DNA of 64,000 bases from Roseiflexus castenholzii DSM 13941 (GTDB lineage: Bacteria; Chloroflexota; Chloroflexia; Chloroflexales; Roseiflexaceae), in assembly GCF_000017805.1 (NCBI RefSeq), contig NC_009767.1, positions 806,001 through 870,000 of the forward strand. The letters run 5' to 3'. The translations under genes were made by a program, and so were the position numbers. Below are positions 24,213-31,992 of this stretch, piece by piece. The notes under the pieces are model-generated. The model had not been told where the DNA came from and ran no database searches. It saw only the letters and a list, made by a program, of their open reading frames with translations. Position 1 is the first letter of the stretch; each line of letters opens with the position of its first letter.

Positions 24213-25889
24213 CTAACCTCCACCCCCTCGCACAATACTGATGAACAGCACGGCTCCCGCGCTCAAGAGCGCGATCAGTGCGATGGCTGCGGGAATGATC
24301 ACTGGCAGCCCGTCCCACCTGGCGATGGCTGCCGCAATCGTCAGCCCGGCCAGCCCCAGCGTCGCCGCCAGGACGATCAGACCGAGCGCAATGCGCGTTC
24401 CTGCCTGCGAGATCGCCGCTGCTGTTCGTCGCGCTTCGAGATCGCGGGTCTGAATGCGTAGTTCACCATCGTTCAATCGCTGGAGCAGGACGCTCGTCTG
24501 TCCCGGCAGCACGCCAACGATACCGCGCAGTTCGTTCAGTTCACGGATCAAACGCCGCATTTGCGCTTCGGGACTGTTCAGTTCCGCCAACGCGCGCATT
24601 GCATAGGGTCGCGCGATGCCGAAAACATCGAGGTGTGGATCGATCTGAACGCCAATGCCTTCCATCATAATGATTGACTTCAGCAATAGCGCCAGCGGCG
24701 CAGGCAGGCGCAGGCGATGACGCTGCAAGAGCGCCAGCAGTTCTTCGCCCATCTCACGCGCCGATAGTTCTTCCAGTGATCGGTCGACGACGTGATCGAC
24801 GAAGCGGCGCATATCACGTCGTAGCGCCGGCGAGAGTTCACGCTGTGTCAACATGCCTAACTGCTGCAACACGCGCAACGCACCGTCGGAGTCGCGCTCC
24901 AGCAGCGCGACCAGGAGCAGCAACAGATTGCCGGTCGTTTCACGATCAAGGGCGATCGCCTGACCGAAATCAACTGCGCCGATGACCTCGCCCGGCAGCG
25001 CGAACAGATTGCCAGGATGAGGATCGCCCTGAAAGAAGCCATCGACAAAGATTTCTTGCAGGATAAGTTCCAGGCTGTGACGTGCCAGACGCTTGCGGTC
25101 CATACCTGCGGCGTCCATGCCCGCAATGTCGCTGATTTTGATGCCGAAGAGACGCTCAGTGGTCAGAACGCGGGCGCTGGTATGGCGCCAGAACACGCGC
25201 GGAATGCAAACATGTGGATTACCGGCGAAGTTGGCGCGGAACCGATCCGCGTTCCGTCCTTCACGACGGTAATCGAGTTCGGCGCGCAACGTCATGCCAA
25301 ACTCCCATGCCAGTTCCACCAGATCGTATTGCTCGCCGAAGGACGTATTCTGCTGCGCCAGCGCCGCCAGTTCCGACAGGATCGCCAGGTCGATCGCCAC
25401 GAGTTGCTGGATGTCGGGACGTTGCACCTTGACGACCACCGGTGTGCCGTCGGGCAGTTCGGCGCCATGCACCTGACCGAGCGACGCAGCCGCCAGTGGC
25501 TCCCGCTCGAAGCAGCGAAAGAGCGTATCGATCGATTGATTCAGTTCCACCTCGATGGTCGCAATGGCAACATCAGCAGGAAATGGGGGGACGGTGTCTT
25601 GCAGTTTGTTCAGTTCTTCGATCCAGGCAGGCGGCAGCAGATCGGGGCGGGTGCTCAGCGTCTGTCCCAGTTTGACGAATGTCGGACCAAGTGCGGTTAG
25701 TGCCAGACGCAGGCGCTCTGGTCCGCTGATCGGGTCGGGCGCCGGTTGTCGAACAATGCGGCGCGGCAGCGACAGGAGTGCGGTCAGACCCAACTGGTCC
25801 AGCAGGTAGCCAAAGCCGTACTGCCAGAAGACATGAGCAATCTGGCGGTAACGACCGAGATAGCGTGCCTGACGAACGAGTGGCCACAT
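24213..25889 (-). CDS. ABC1/AarF/UbiB-family protein kinase-like
   Basis: 558 residues. The family order is complete: FVKLGQTLSTRPDLLP (KxGQ motif), PLAAASLGQVHGA (Ala-rich loop replacing the Gly-rich loop), VVVKVQRP (Lys), ELDYRREGRNADRF, FFQGDPHPGNLF (catalytic), AVDFGQAIAL (metal-binding DFG), and two C-terminal membrane helices (LIVLAATLGLAGLTIAAAIA and the terminal one). Such proteins act at the membrane in isoprenoid quinone or lipid metabolism as atypical ATPases/kinases. The start at 25889 is the first ATG; upstream TTG codons are repeat sequence. No ribosome site is obvious. A deleted paralog lies downstream. Confidence 0.88.
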   Translation of the reverse strand: MWPLVRQARYLGRYRQIAHVFWQYGFGYLLDQLGLTALLSLPRRIVRQPAPDPISGPERLRLALTALGPTFVKLGQTLSTRPDLLPPAWIEELNKLQDTVPPFPADVAIATIEVELNQSIDTLFRCFEREPLAAASLGQVHGAELPDGTPVVVKVQRPDIQQLVAIDLAILSELAALAQQNTSFGEQYDLVELAWEFGMTLRAELDYRREGRNADRFRANFAGNPHVCIPRVFWRHTSARVLTTERLFGIKISDIAGMDAAGMDRKRLARHSLELILQEIFVDGFFQGDPHPGNLFALPGEVIGAVDFGQAIALDRETTGNLLLLLVALLERDSDGALRVLQQLGMLTQRELSPALRRDMRRFVDHVVDRSLEELSAREMGEELLALLQRHRLRLPAPLALLLKSIIMMEGIGVQIDPHLDVFGIARPYAMRALAELNSPEAQMRRLIRELNELRGIVGVLPGQTSVLLQRLNDGELRIQTRDLEARRTAAAISQAGTRIALGLIVLAATLGLAGLTIAAAIARWDGLPVIIPAAIALIALLSAGAVLFISIVRGGGG

Positions 25890-25965
25890 ATGAAAACCAA
25901 AAGAACCAAGAACCAAGAACAACTGCGCGTCTCATCCGCGCATATCCGTGCCGATCCGTGTACTG

Positions 25966-26645
25966 AATAGAATAGGACGCGGATGGTACGGATGGCCACG
26001 GGTGATTAAGTTGTTAATCCGTGTCGATCCGTCGTATCCGTGCCAATCCGTGTGCTGGATGGAATAGGACGCGGATGGACGCGGATGGTACGGATGGCTA
26101 CGGGTGATTAAGTTGTTAATCCGTGTCGATCCGTCGTATCCGTGCCAATCCGTGTGCTGGATGGAATAGGACACGGATGGTACGGATGGCCACGGGTGAT
26201 TAAGTTGTTAATCCGTGTCGATCCGTCGTATCCGTGCCGATCCGTGTACTGAATAGAATAGGACGCGGATGGTACGGATGGCCACGGGTGATTAAGTTGT
26301 TAATCCGTGTCGATCCGTCGTATCCGTGCCGATCCGTGTGCTGGATGGAATAGGATGCGGATGGACGCGGATGGCCACGGGTGATTAAGTTGTTAATCCG
26401 TGTCGATCCGTCGTATCCGTGCCAATCCGTGTGCTGGATGGAATAGGACACGGATGGACGCGGATGGTACGGATGGCCACGGGTGATTAAGTTGTTAATC
26501 CGTGTCGATCCGTCGTATCCGTGGCGATCCGTGTGCCCCAACTCGTGTCGATCCGTCGTATCCGTGGCGATCCGTGTGCCCCAACTCGTGTCGATCCGTC
26601 GTATCCGTGGCAATCCGTGTGCCCCAACTCGTGCCGATCCGACGA
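25966..26645. repeat. Tandem array of ~90-100 bp units
   Basis: The segment GGTGATTAAGTTGTTAATCC recurs at 26001, 26103, 26195, 26287, 26380 and 26482, each followed by GTGTCGATCCGTCGTATCCG and a variable GGATGGTACGGATGG part. Three shorter 45 bp units (CCCCAACTCGTGTCGATCCG) follow to 26645. The unit contains self-complementary pieces (GATTAAGTTGTTAATC). No gene is supported in 25890-26666. Confidence 0.9.
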
Positions 26646-26666
26646 CGAGTCTCCATATTCGCGTGC

Positions 26667-28139
26667 TCAACCAATGTCGAACAACCATCGTACCTGCTTT
26701 TCTCCAATCGCCGCAGCGACATGCTGCGCCAGATGGTCGAATGGATCGGTTGACGGGTTCAATTCTTCCCCTGGATGCCAGCCAAGGTGCTGCAACCACC
26801 CGCGTCGAAAGGCGTCGTTGGCGAAGATGCCATGCAGGTAACATCCCCATACGCGCCCGTCTTTGCTGATATGCCCGTCATGTTCTTCCACAGCGTCGGC
26901 GCCGCGTTGCGTAACGGTTATGAGCGGACGATCCGCGTCAATACTGCGCGTTCGACCCATATGGATTTCGTACCCGTGCAGACGCGCCCCCACAGCCCAC
27001 GGCGCGCGCGAGACGGCATCCGCCTGAACGGTGAGTTTCGCGGCGCTAAAGATCGTCTCGACCGGCAACAAACCCAGACCCGGTTCGTCTCCTCCCTGTC
27101 CTTCGACGCCGAGCGGGTCGCTGATCCGTTCGCCGAGCAACTGATAGCCGCCACAGATGCCCACGATTGAGCCGGGGAACTGGTGCAGCGCCACATCGAA
27201 ACCCCGCTCGCGCAACCAGCGCCGCGCCGCCAGGGTGTGCTTTGTGCCGGGAAGAATGACCGCAACCGCGTCGCTCAGATCGTCGGGGTGGGTGATGTAA
27301 CGCAACGTGACGCCTGGCTCACGCGCCAGTGGATCGAAATCGTCGAAATTAGCAATCGCTGGCAGATGAATGACCGCAATGGTCAGACCATCACGCGCCA
27401 ACCGGTTACCGCGCTCCAGCGCAACCGCGTCTTCCTCCGGTAGATGTAAATCTTCGAACCACGGAATGACCCCCAGTACCGGAAGACCACTGCGCTGCTC
27501 CAGGATTCGCACTCCATCCTCGAAGAGCGCCGGGTCGCCACGGAAACGATTGACAAGCAGCCCCTGCACCAGCTCACGCTCCTCCGGTTCAAGCAGCATC
27601 AGGGTGCCGAGCAACTGAGCAAAAATGCCGCCAGTGTCGATATCGCCGACGAGCACGCAGCGCGCCCCAACATACCTGGCAACTCGCATATTGACGATGT
27701 CGCCTGCCTTAAGGTTCAGTTCAACCGGGCTTCCCGCTCCCTCGGCGATCACCAGATCGCAGCGCGCGCGCAGTGCGTCGAGGTTGCGGGTGACGATTTC
27801 CCAGAGCATCTCTTTGCGTCGCCAAAAATCGAGTGCATCCAGGGTGCGCCACGGGCGCCCTTCGACCACGATCTGGCTGCGCCGCTGCCCTTCCGGTTTG
27901 ATCAGGATCGGGTTCATTTCGACGGTTGGCTCGATCTGTGCCGCAGCCGCCTGTACAGCGACGCTGCGCGCGATCTCGCGACCATCAGCGGTGACCGCGG
28001 CATTGTTGCTCATATTTTGCGCCTTAAACGGCGCGACGCGCAAACCGCGCTGCCTTGCCAGGCGGCAGAGCGCTGTCACCAGGACGCTCTTGCCAACCGA
28101 TGAAGCCGTGCCAAGCACCATGATCACCGGCGCTGTCAT
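26667..28139 (-). CDS. cobQ: Cobyric acid synthase
   Basis: 490 residues. The N-terminal P-loop is APVIMVLGTASSVGKSVLVT, then RVAPFKAQNMSNNAAVTADG, the CobQ hallmark. Later come DIDTGGIFAQLLGT and the C-terminal glutamine-amidotransferase-like domain with VGICGGYQLLGERI (nucleophile Cys). CobQ amidates the b, d, e and g carboxylates of adenosyl-cobyrinic acid a,c-diamide, with Gln and ATP. Start at 28139 overlaps the stop of cobD (ATGA). Last gene of the cobalamin operon, followed by the tandem array. Confidence 0.95.
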   Translation of the reverse strand: MTAPVIMVLGTASSVGKSVLVTALCRLARQRGLRVAPFKAQNMSNNAAVTADGREIARSVAVQAAAAQIEPTVEMNPILIKPEGQRRSQIVVEGRPWRTLDALDFWRRKEMLWEIVTRNLDALRARCDLVIAEGAGSPVELNLKAGDIVNMRVARYVGARCVLVGDIDTGGIFAQLLGTLMLLEPEERELVQGLLVNRFRGDPALFEDGVRILEQRSGLPVLGVIPWFEDLHLPEEDAVALERGNRLARDGLTIAVIHLPAIANFDDFDPLAREPGVTLRYITHPDDLSDAVAVILPGTKHTLAARRWLRERGFDVALHQFPGSIVGICGGYQLLGERISDPLGVEGQGGDEPGLGLLPVETIFSAAKLTVQADAVSRAPWAVGARLHGYEIHMGRTRSIDADRPLITVTQRGADAVEEHDGHISKDGRVWGCYLHGIFANDAFRRGWLQHLGWHPGEELNPSTDPFDHLAQHVAAAIGEKQVRWLFDIG

Positions 28140-29200
28140 ACGATCTCCTTCCAGGCAGCGATCAGTCGCGCGTTCTCCTCCGGTCGGCGCGGCGCGACCC
28201 GCACCCATTCCGGCAGCCCAAATGAAGCGCAATCGCGCACAATACAGCCGAGGTGAAGCAGGCGCGTCCGTACTGTGGCGCCATTCCCGCACCGCACGAG
28301 CATAAACGGCAGCGCCGCGCGCCAGACGTACAACCCCAACCGATGCAACCCGGCAACAAGGTCATCGCTGGCGCTCCATAGACGTGGCAGTGTGGCGGGA
28401 AGGAAGACGGCGTCGGTAAGCGCAGCCAGACCAGCCGCCTGCGCTGCGCTGTTGACGCTCCACGCTGGCTGAAAACGCCCAATGTGCGTAGCGACCTCCG
28501 GGTGTGCAATCAGGTAGCCGAAACGCAAGCCCGCCAGCGCGTAACTCTTGGTCAGCGAATAGAGTCGGATCAGGTTGGGAGCAGCAGTTCCATCCAGCGG
28601 GTCGCGTCCATCGTGCAGATCACGCTGAAAGGCATAGTATGCCCGGTCAGCCACCAGAAAACCATCGCACGCGGATGCCAGGTCGCCGATAATGGAGGGA
28701 GGCAGCGACGTGCCGGTGGGGTTATTCGGCGCACACAGCCAGATCAACCGCGGACGGATGTGCTGTACCGCCTCGATCAGCGCCTGTTCATCGAAACGGA
28801 ACCCATCACTCGCCGGCGCGCGCACCTCGACCACCTGCATCCGCGCTAACCGACTGGCATGCTCGTACTCGCCGTAGGTGGGAGCGAGGATCAGCGCTGT
28901 CGCGCCTGGCTCGCCAAGCGCCTGTGCAATCAGGTAGATTAACTCATTTGTGCCATTACCGGCAAGCACCTGATCCAGCGCGCATCCGTGTCGTTCCGCC
29001 AGAATCGTCCGCACGCGCAGACAATGCCGGTCGGGGTAGGGCGTCGGATCGAGCGTCGCAAGCGCCGTATGCACCGCTGGCGGCGGACCGAACGGGTTCA
29101 GGTTGCTGCTGAAGTCGATCACTCGATCCGGCGCGATGCCAAGCGCTGCAAGCTCAGCACTGTCGAGCGCGCCGTGCACTACCCGGTCGAGCGTGTCCAT
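28136..29200 (-). CDS. cobD: L-threonine-O-3-phosphate decarboxylase
   Basis: 354 residues, a PLP fold-I aminotransferase-like enzyme. DFSSNLNPFGPPPAV is the N-terminal family motif. LAGNGTNELIYLIAQAL, LCAPNNPTGTSLP and LYSLTKSYALAGLRFGYLI (PLP-binding Lys) follow. It makes the aminopropanol-phosphate arm of cobalamin. The name follows the Salmonella convention. GGAGG lies before the ATG at 29200. The start lies within the 3' end of cobU (22 nt overlap), and the stop overlaps cobQ. Confidence 0.93.
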   Translation of the reverse strand: MDTLDRVVHGALDSAELAALGIAPDRVIDFSSNLNPFGPPPAVHTALATLDPTPYPDRHCLRVRTILAERHGCALDQVLAGNGTNELIYLIAQALGEPGATALILAPTYGEYEHASRLARMQVVEVRAPASDGFRFDEQALIEAVQHIRPRLIWLCAPNNPTGTSLPPSIIGDLASACDGFLVADRAYYAFQRDLHDGRDPLDGTAAPNLIRLYSLTKSYALAGLRFGYLIAHPEVATHIGRFQPAWSVNSAAQAAGLAALTDAVFLPATLPRLWSASDDLVAGLHRLGLYVWRAALPFMLVRCGNGATVRTRLLHLGCIVRDCASFGLPEWVRVAPRRPEENARLIAAWKEIV

Positions 29201-29733
29201 GCTGCCTCCAATGCATGCAGTTCGACCGGAATACCGCACACGACCAGATAGACCTCGTCGGCTGCGGCGGCGATCCGTTGGTTCGCCCGTCCCAACAGAT
29301 CGCGGTACTGCCGTCCAAGCGGATATTCCGGCACAATTCCCATGCCGACTTCGTTCGTCACGACGATCAGGTTCAACTGCCGCGCGCCTGCGGTTTCCAG
29401 GATTGTCGTCACTTCCCGGTCGATGACCGGCACGGGGTTGTCCTCATGCGCCAGAAGCAGGTTGCTGACCAGGAGCGAGAGGCAGTCGAGCAGCACGACC
29501 GAACCAGGCGTGAGCGATGCCAGCGCCGCAGCCGCGTTGTGAGGCGCTTCGATGGTCCTCCAGGCAACCGGACGGCGACGGCGGTGATGGGTGATCCGTT
29601 CGCGCATTTCGTCATCGCCCGCCCAGGCAGTCGCCAGGTAGACAACGTGGTCGCTCAGGCGTGCAGCGTACTGCTCCGCGCGCACACTCTTGCCGCTGCG
29701 CGCGCCGCCGGTGAAGAGCACAATGCGGCTCAT
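29179..29733 (-). CDS. cobU: Adenosylcobinamide kinase / guanylyltransferase
   Basis: 184 residues. SRIVLFTGGARSGKSVRAEQ is the P-loop of the CobU/CobP family. VVYLATAWAGDDEMRERITHH includes the conserved DxEM.RI.H element. VLLDCLSLLVSN, VTNEVGMGIVPEYPLGRQYR and LGRANQRIAAAADEVYLVV complete it. It phosphorylates and then guanylylates adenosylcobinamide. The ATG overlaps the cobB stop (ATGA). Confidence 0.95.
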   Translation of the reverse strand: MSRIVLFTGGARSGKSVRAEQYAARLSDHVVYLATAWAGDDEMRERITHHRRRRPVAWRTIEAPHNAAAALASLTPGSVVLLDCLSLLVSNLLLAHEDNPVPVIDREVTTILETAGARQLNLIVVTNEVGMGIVPEYPLGRQYRDLLGRANQRIAAAADEVYLVVCGIPVELHALEAAWTRSTG

Positions 29734-31133
29734 AGCCGGGCTCCCTTCTGCCAGGCTGCCGCCGCAGCGACGAAACGTTGCGCCGCCTGTGGACACGCCA
29801 GGAAGTGAATGTGGATGTACGACGCAAGGGTGTTGTTGAGCACTGCTCCTTCGGAAAACGCTGCCGGACGCATAGCGTCGGGCAGGCAGGTGTAGAGCCG
29901 GGGCAGGCGCTCCGGTCGATCGTTCCAGGCGGAGTAGTGAAACTCATGCCCGCGCAGGGTTTCGCCCTTCTGCCAGAGCCAGGTGTCGCTCTCGGCGCGC
30001 ACCGTTCGATAGCCGAGCGTCAAACGTGGCGTCATCACCGAGCGTCCGCCGAGTGCGCCGACCATCGGGAAGGCGCGCCCTTCGGCATCAATGATGGCGT
30101 CGGTCAAATACATCAACCCGCCACATTCGGCGTACACCGGCATTCCGGCGTCAACCGCTTTGCGAATGGCGCGCAGCAGAACGCGGTTGGCGCTGAGCGC
30201 TTCGGCATAGAGTTCGGGGAAACCGCCGCACAGATAGAGCGCCGCTGTTCCTTCGGGAAGCGTTGTGTCGCGCAGCGGGCTAAAGAAGGCGATCCGTGCG
30301 CCGGACGCGCGCAGCAGATCGAGATTCTCTTCGTAGAGAAAACTGAACGCCTCATCGCGCGCAACGGCGATTACCGGCTCACTGTCGCGCTCATTGCGCG
30401 CGAAGAGCGGCAGTGTGACGGCGCGATCATCGAGCGACGGCGCGGTGCGCGCCAGCGCAACGACCCGTTCCAGGTCAACGGTTGCTTCGATACGCGCGCG
30501 CACCTCGCGCAGCCACGCCTGCCAGCGTCCCGGCTCTGCCACCGGAATCAGTCCCAGATGACGCTCCGGCAATGTGAGCGTCTCGTCGCGCTGAAGAAAG
30601 CCGAGCACCGGTATGCCGACGCTTCCCTCGATAGCGTCCTGCACCATCCGTGCATGGCGCGAACTCCCAACCCGGTTGAGGATCACGCCCACAATCGTCG
30701 TCTGCGTGTCGAAATCGCGCAACCCGGCGACGATCGCGGCTGCGGTGCGCGCCATTGCCCGCGCATCGAGCACCATCACAACCGGTGTGGCGGTCAGGCG
30801 CGCGATATGCGCACTGCTGCCGGTGTCATCATCGCCGGAGTACCCGTCGAACAGCCCCATCACCCCTTCGATGATCGCTATGTCGGCGTCGGCGCTGCGC
30901 CGCGCCAGGACCCCGGCGATTTGATCCGGCGGCGTTAACCAGGCGTCGAGGTTGAAACAGGCGCGTCCGGCGGCAAGCGCATGGTACCCCGGATCGATGT
31001 AGTCCGGTCCGCATTTGAACGGCGCAACAATCAAACCGCGCGCCGTCAGCGCAGCGATCAATCCGGCGGTGATCGTCGTTTTGCCGCTGCCGCTCATCGG
31101 CGCGGCAAACAACAGACGCGGCAGAGCGGACAT
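29730..31133 (-). CDS. cobB: Cobyrinic acid a,c-diamide synthase
   Basis: 467 residues. LLFAAPMSGSGKTTITAGLI (P-loop) and VAPFKCGPDYIDPGYHALAA (signature) begin the synthetase domain. IIEGVMGLFDG follows, and the C-terminal amidotransferase domain has MPVYAECGGLMYLTDAI (Cys) and HEFHYS. It amidates the a and c acetate side chains of cobyrinic acid or hydrogenobyrinic acid. The start overlaps the cobA stop by 1 nt (TAATG). Confidence 0.95.
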   Translation of the reverse strand: MSALPRLLFAAPMSGSGKTTITAGLIAALTARGLIVAPFKCGPDYIDPGYHALAAGRACFNLDAWLTPPDQIAGVLARRSADADIAIIEGVMGLFDGYSGDDDTGSSAHIARLTATPVVMVLDARAMARTAAAIVAGLRDFDTQTTIVGVILNRVGSSRHARMVQDAIEGSVGIPVLGFLQRDETLTLPERHLGLIPVAEPGRWQAWLREVRARIEATVDLERVVALARTAPSLDDRAVTLPLFARNERDSEPVIAVARDEAFSFLYEENLDLLRASGARIAFFSPLRDTTLPEGTAALYLCGGFPELYAEALSANRVLLRAIRKAVDAGMPVYAECGGLMYLTDAIIDAEGRAFPMVGALGGRSVMTPRLTLGYRTVRAESDTWLWQKGETLRGHEFHYSAWNDRPERLPRLYTCLPDAMRPAAFSEGAVLNNTLASYIHIHFLACPQAAQRFVAAAAAWQKGARL

Positions 31134-31912
31134 TATTCGTCCTCCCAGAACATATGGTGCGCTGGCGCACTCGCCGGGTCGAACCAGGCAAGGGTATCGG
31201 TCAGCGCCGCGACGGCGCCGACAACCAGGACGGCAGGGGGCGGCAAGTCGGCGCGCAGCTGCGCATCAAAAAGAGTTGCCAACGTTGCGCGAAGCACGCG
31301 CTGCTGCGCCGTCGTTCCGCGGCTGATCAACGCCGCCGGGGTGTGCGGGTCGCGCCCGGCGGCGATGAGGTTTGCGCAGACCACGTCGAGGCGGGTGAGC
31401 GCCATCAACACCACGAGCGTTGGCATGGCTGCAAGTGCATGCCAGTCGATGCCGCTGGCGGTTTCCGACGCTTCGTGCGCAGTGACCACCGCGAATGCCG
31501 ATGCCACACGGCGCCTGGTCAGTGGTATGCCCGCGTATGCAGGCACGCCAATTGCCGAAGAAACACCCGGCACAACTTCATACGGCAGACCGGCAGCGAC
31601 GAGCGCCTCCGCTTCTTCGGCGACATGCCCAAAGACGGACGGATCGCCCCCCTTCAACCGCACGACCTGCAACCCATCGCGCACCAGGCGCACCAGCAAT
31701 TCATTGATCCCTTCCTGACGAAGCGCGTGATGCCCCGGACGCTTGCCGACGAAGATGCGCTCGGCGCGCGGCGGCGCTTCCTCAAGGAGTTCAGGCGCAA
31801 TCAGGCGATCATAGAGCACCGCATCAGCCTGACGAAGCACGGTCAGTCCGCGAACCGTGATCAGGTCGGCGCGACCAGGACCGGCGCCGACCAGGTATGC
31901 TTTGCCGGTCAT
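31133..31912 (-). CDS. cobA: Uroporphyrinogen-III C-methyltransferase
   Basis: 259 residues, a stand-alone SUMT. AYLVGAGPGRADLITVRGL, AERIFVGKRPGHHALRQEGI, VVRLKGGDPSVFGHVAEEAE and YEVVPGVSSAIGVPAYAGIP are the canonical SUMT segments. It methylates uroporphyrinogen III at C2 and C7 to precorrin-2, the entry step to siroheme and cobalamin. The start at 31912 follows AAAGAAAGAC. An 80 nt gap with a GGGGCGCCC-type palindrome separates it from the cbiG-cobJ-cysG gene. Confidence 0.95.
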   Translation of the reverse strand: MTGKAYLVGAGPGRADLITVRGLTVLRQADAVLYDRLIAPELLEEAPPRAERIFVGKRPGHHALRQEGINELLVRLVRDGLQVVRLKGGDPSVFGHVAEEAEALVAAGLPYEVVPGVSSAIGVPAYAGIPLTRRRVASAFAVVTAHEASETASGIDWHALAAMPTLVVLMALTRLDVVCANLIAAGRDPHTPAALISRGTTAQQRVLRATLATLFDAQLRADLPPPAVLVVGAVAALTDTLAWFDPASAPAHHMFWEDE

Positions 31913-31992
31913 AGCATGTCTTTCTTTTGTGTCACAGCGCACCCCCATGGGCGTCCTGGACGGTTGCGGTGGGCGCCCCTATAGGGGCATCC

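Noticed and set aside
25966..26645. CRISPR array
   Set aside because: Units are contiguous, 45-100 bp and variable, without unique spacers of constant length, and no cas gene is nearby.
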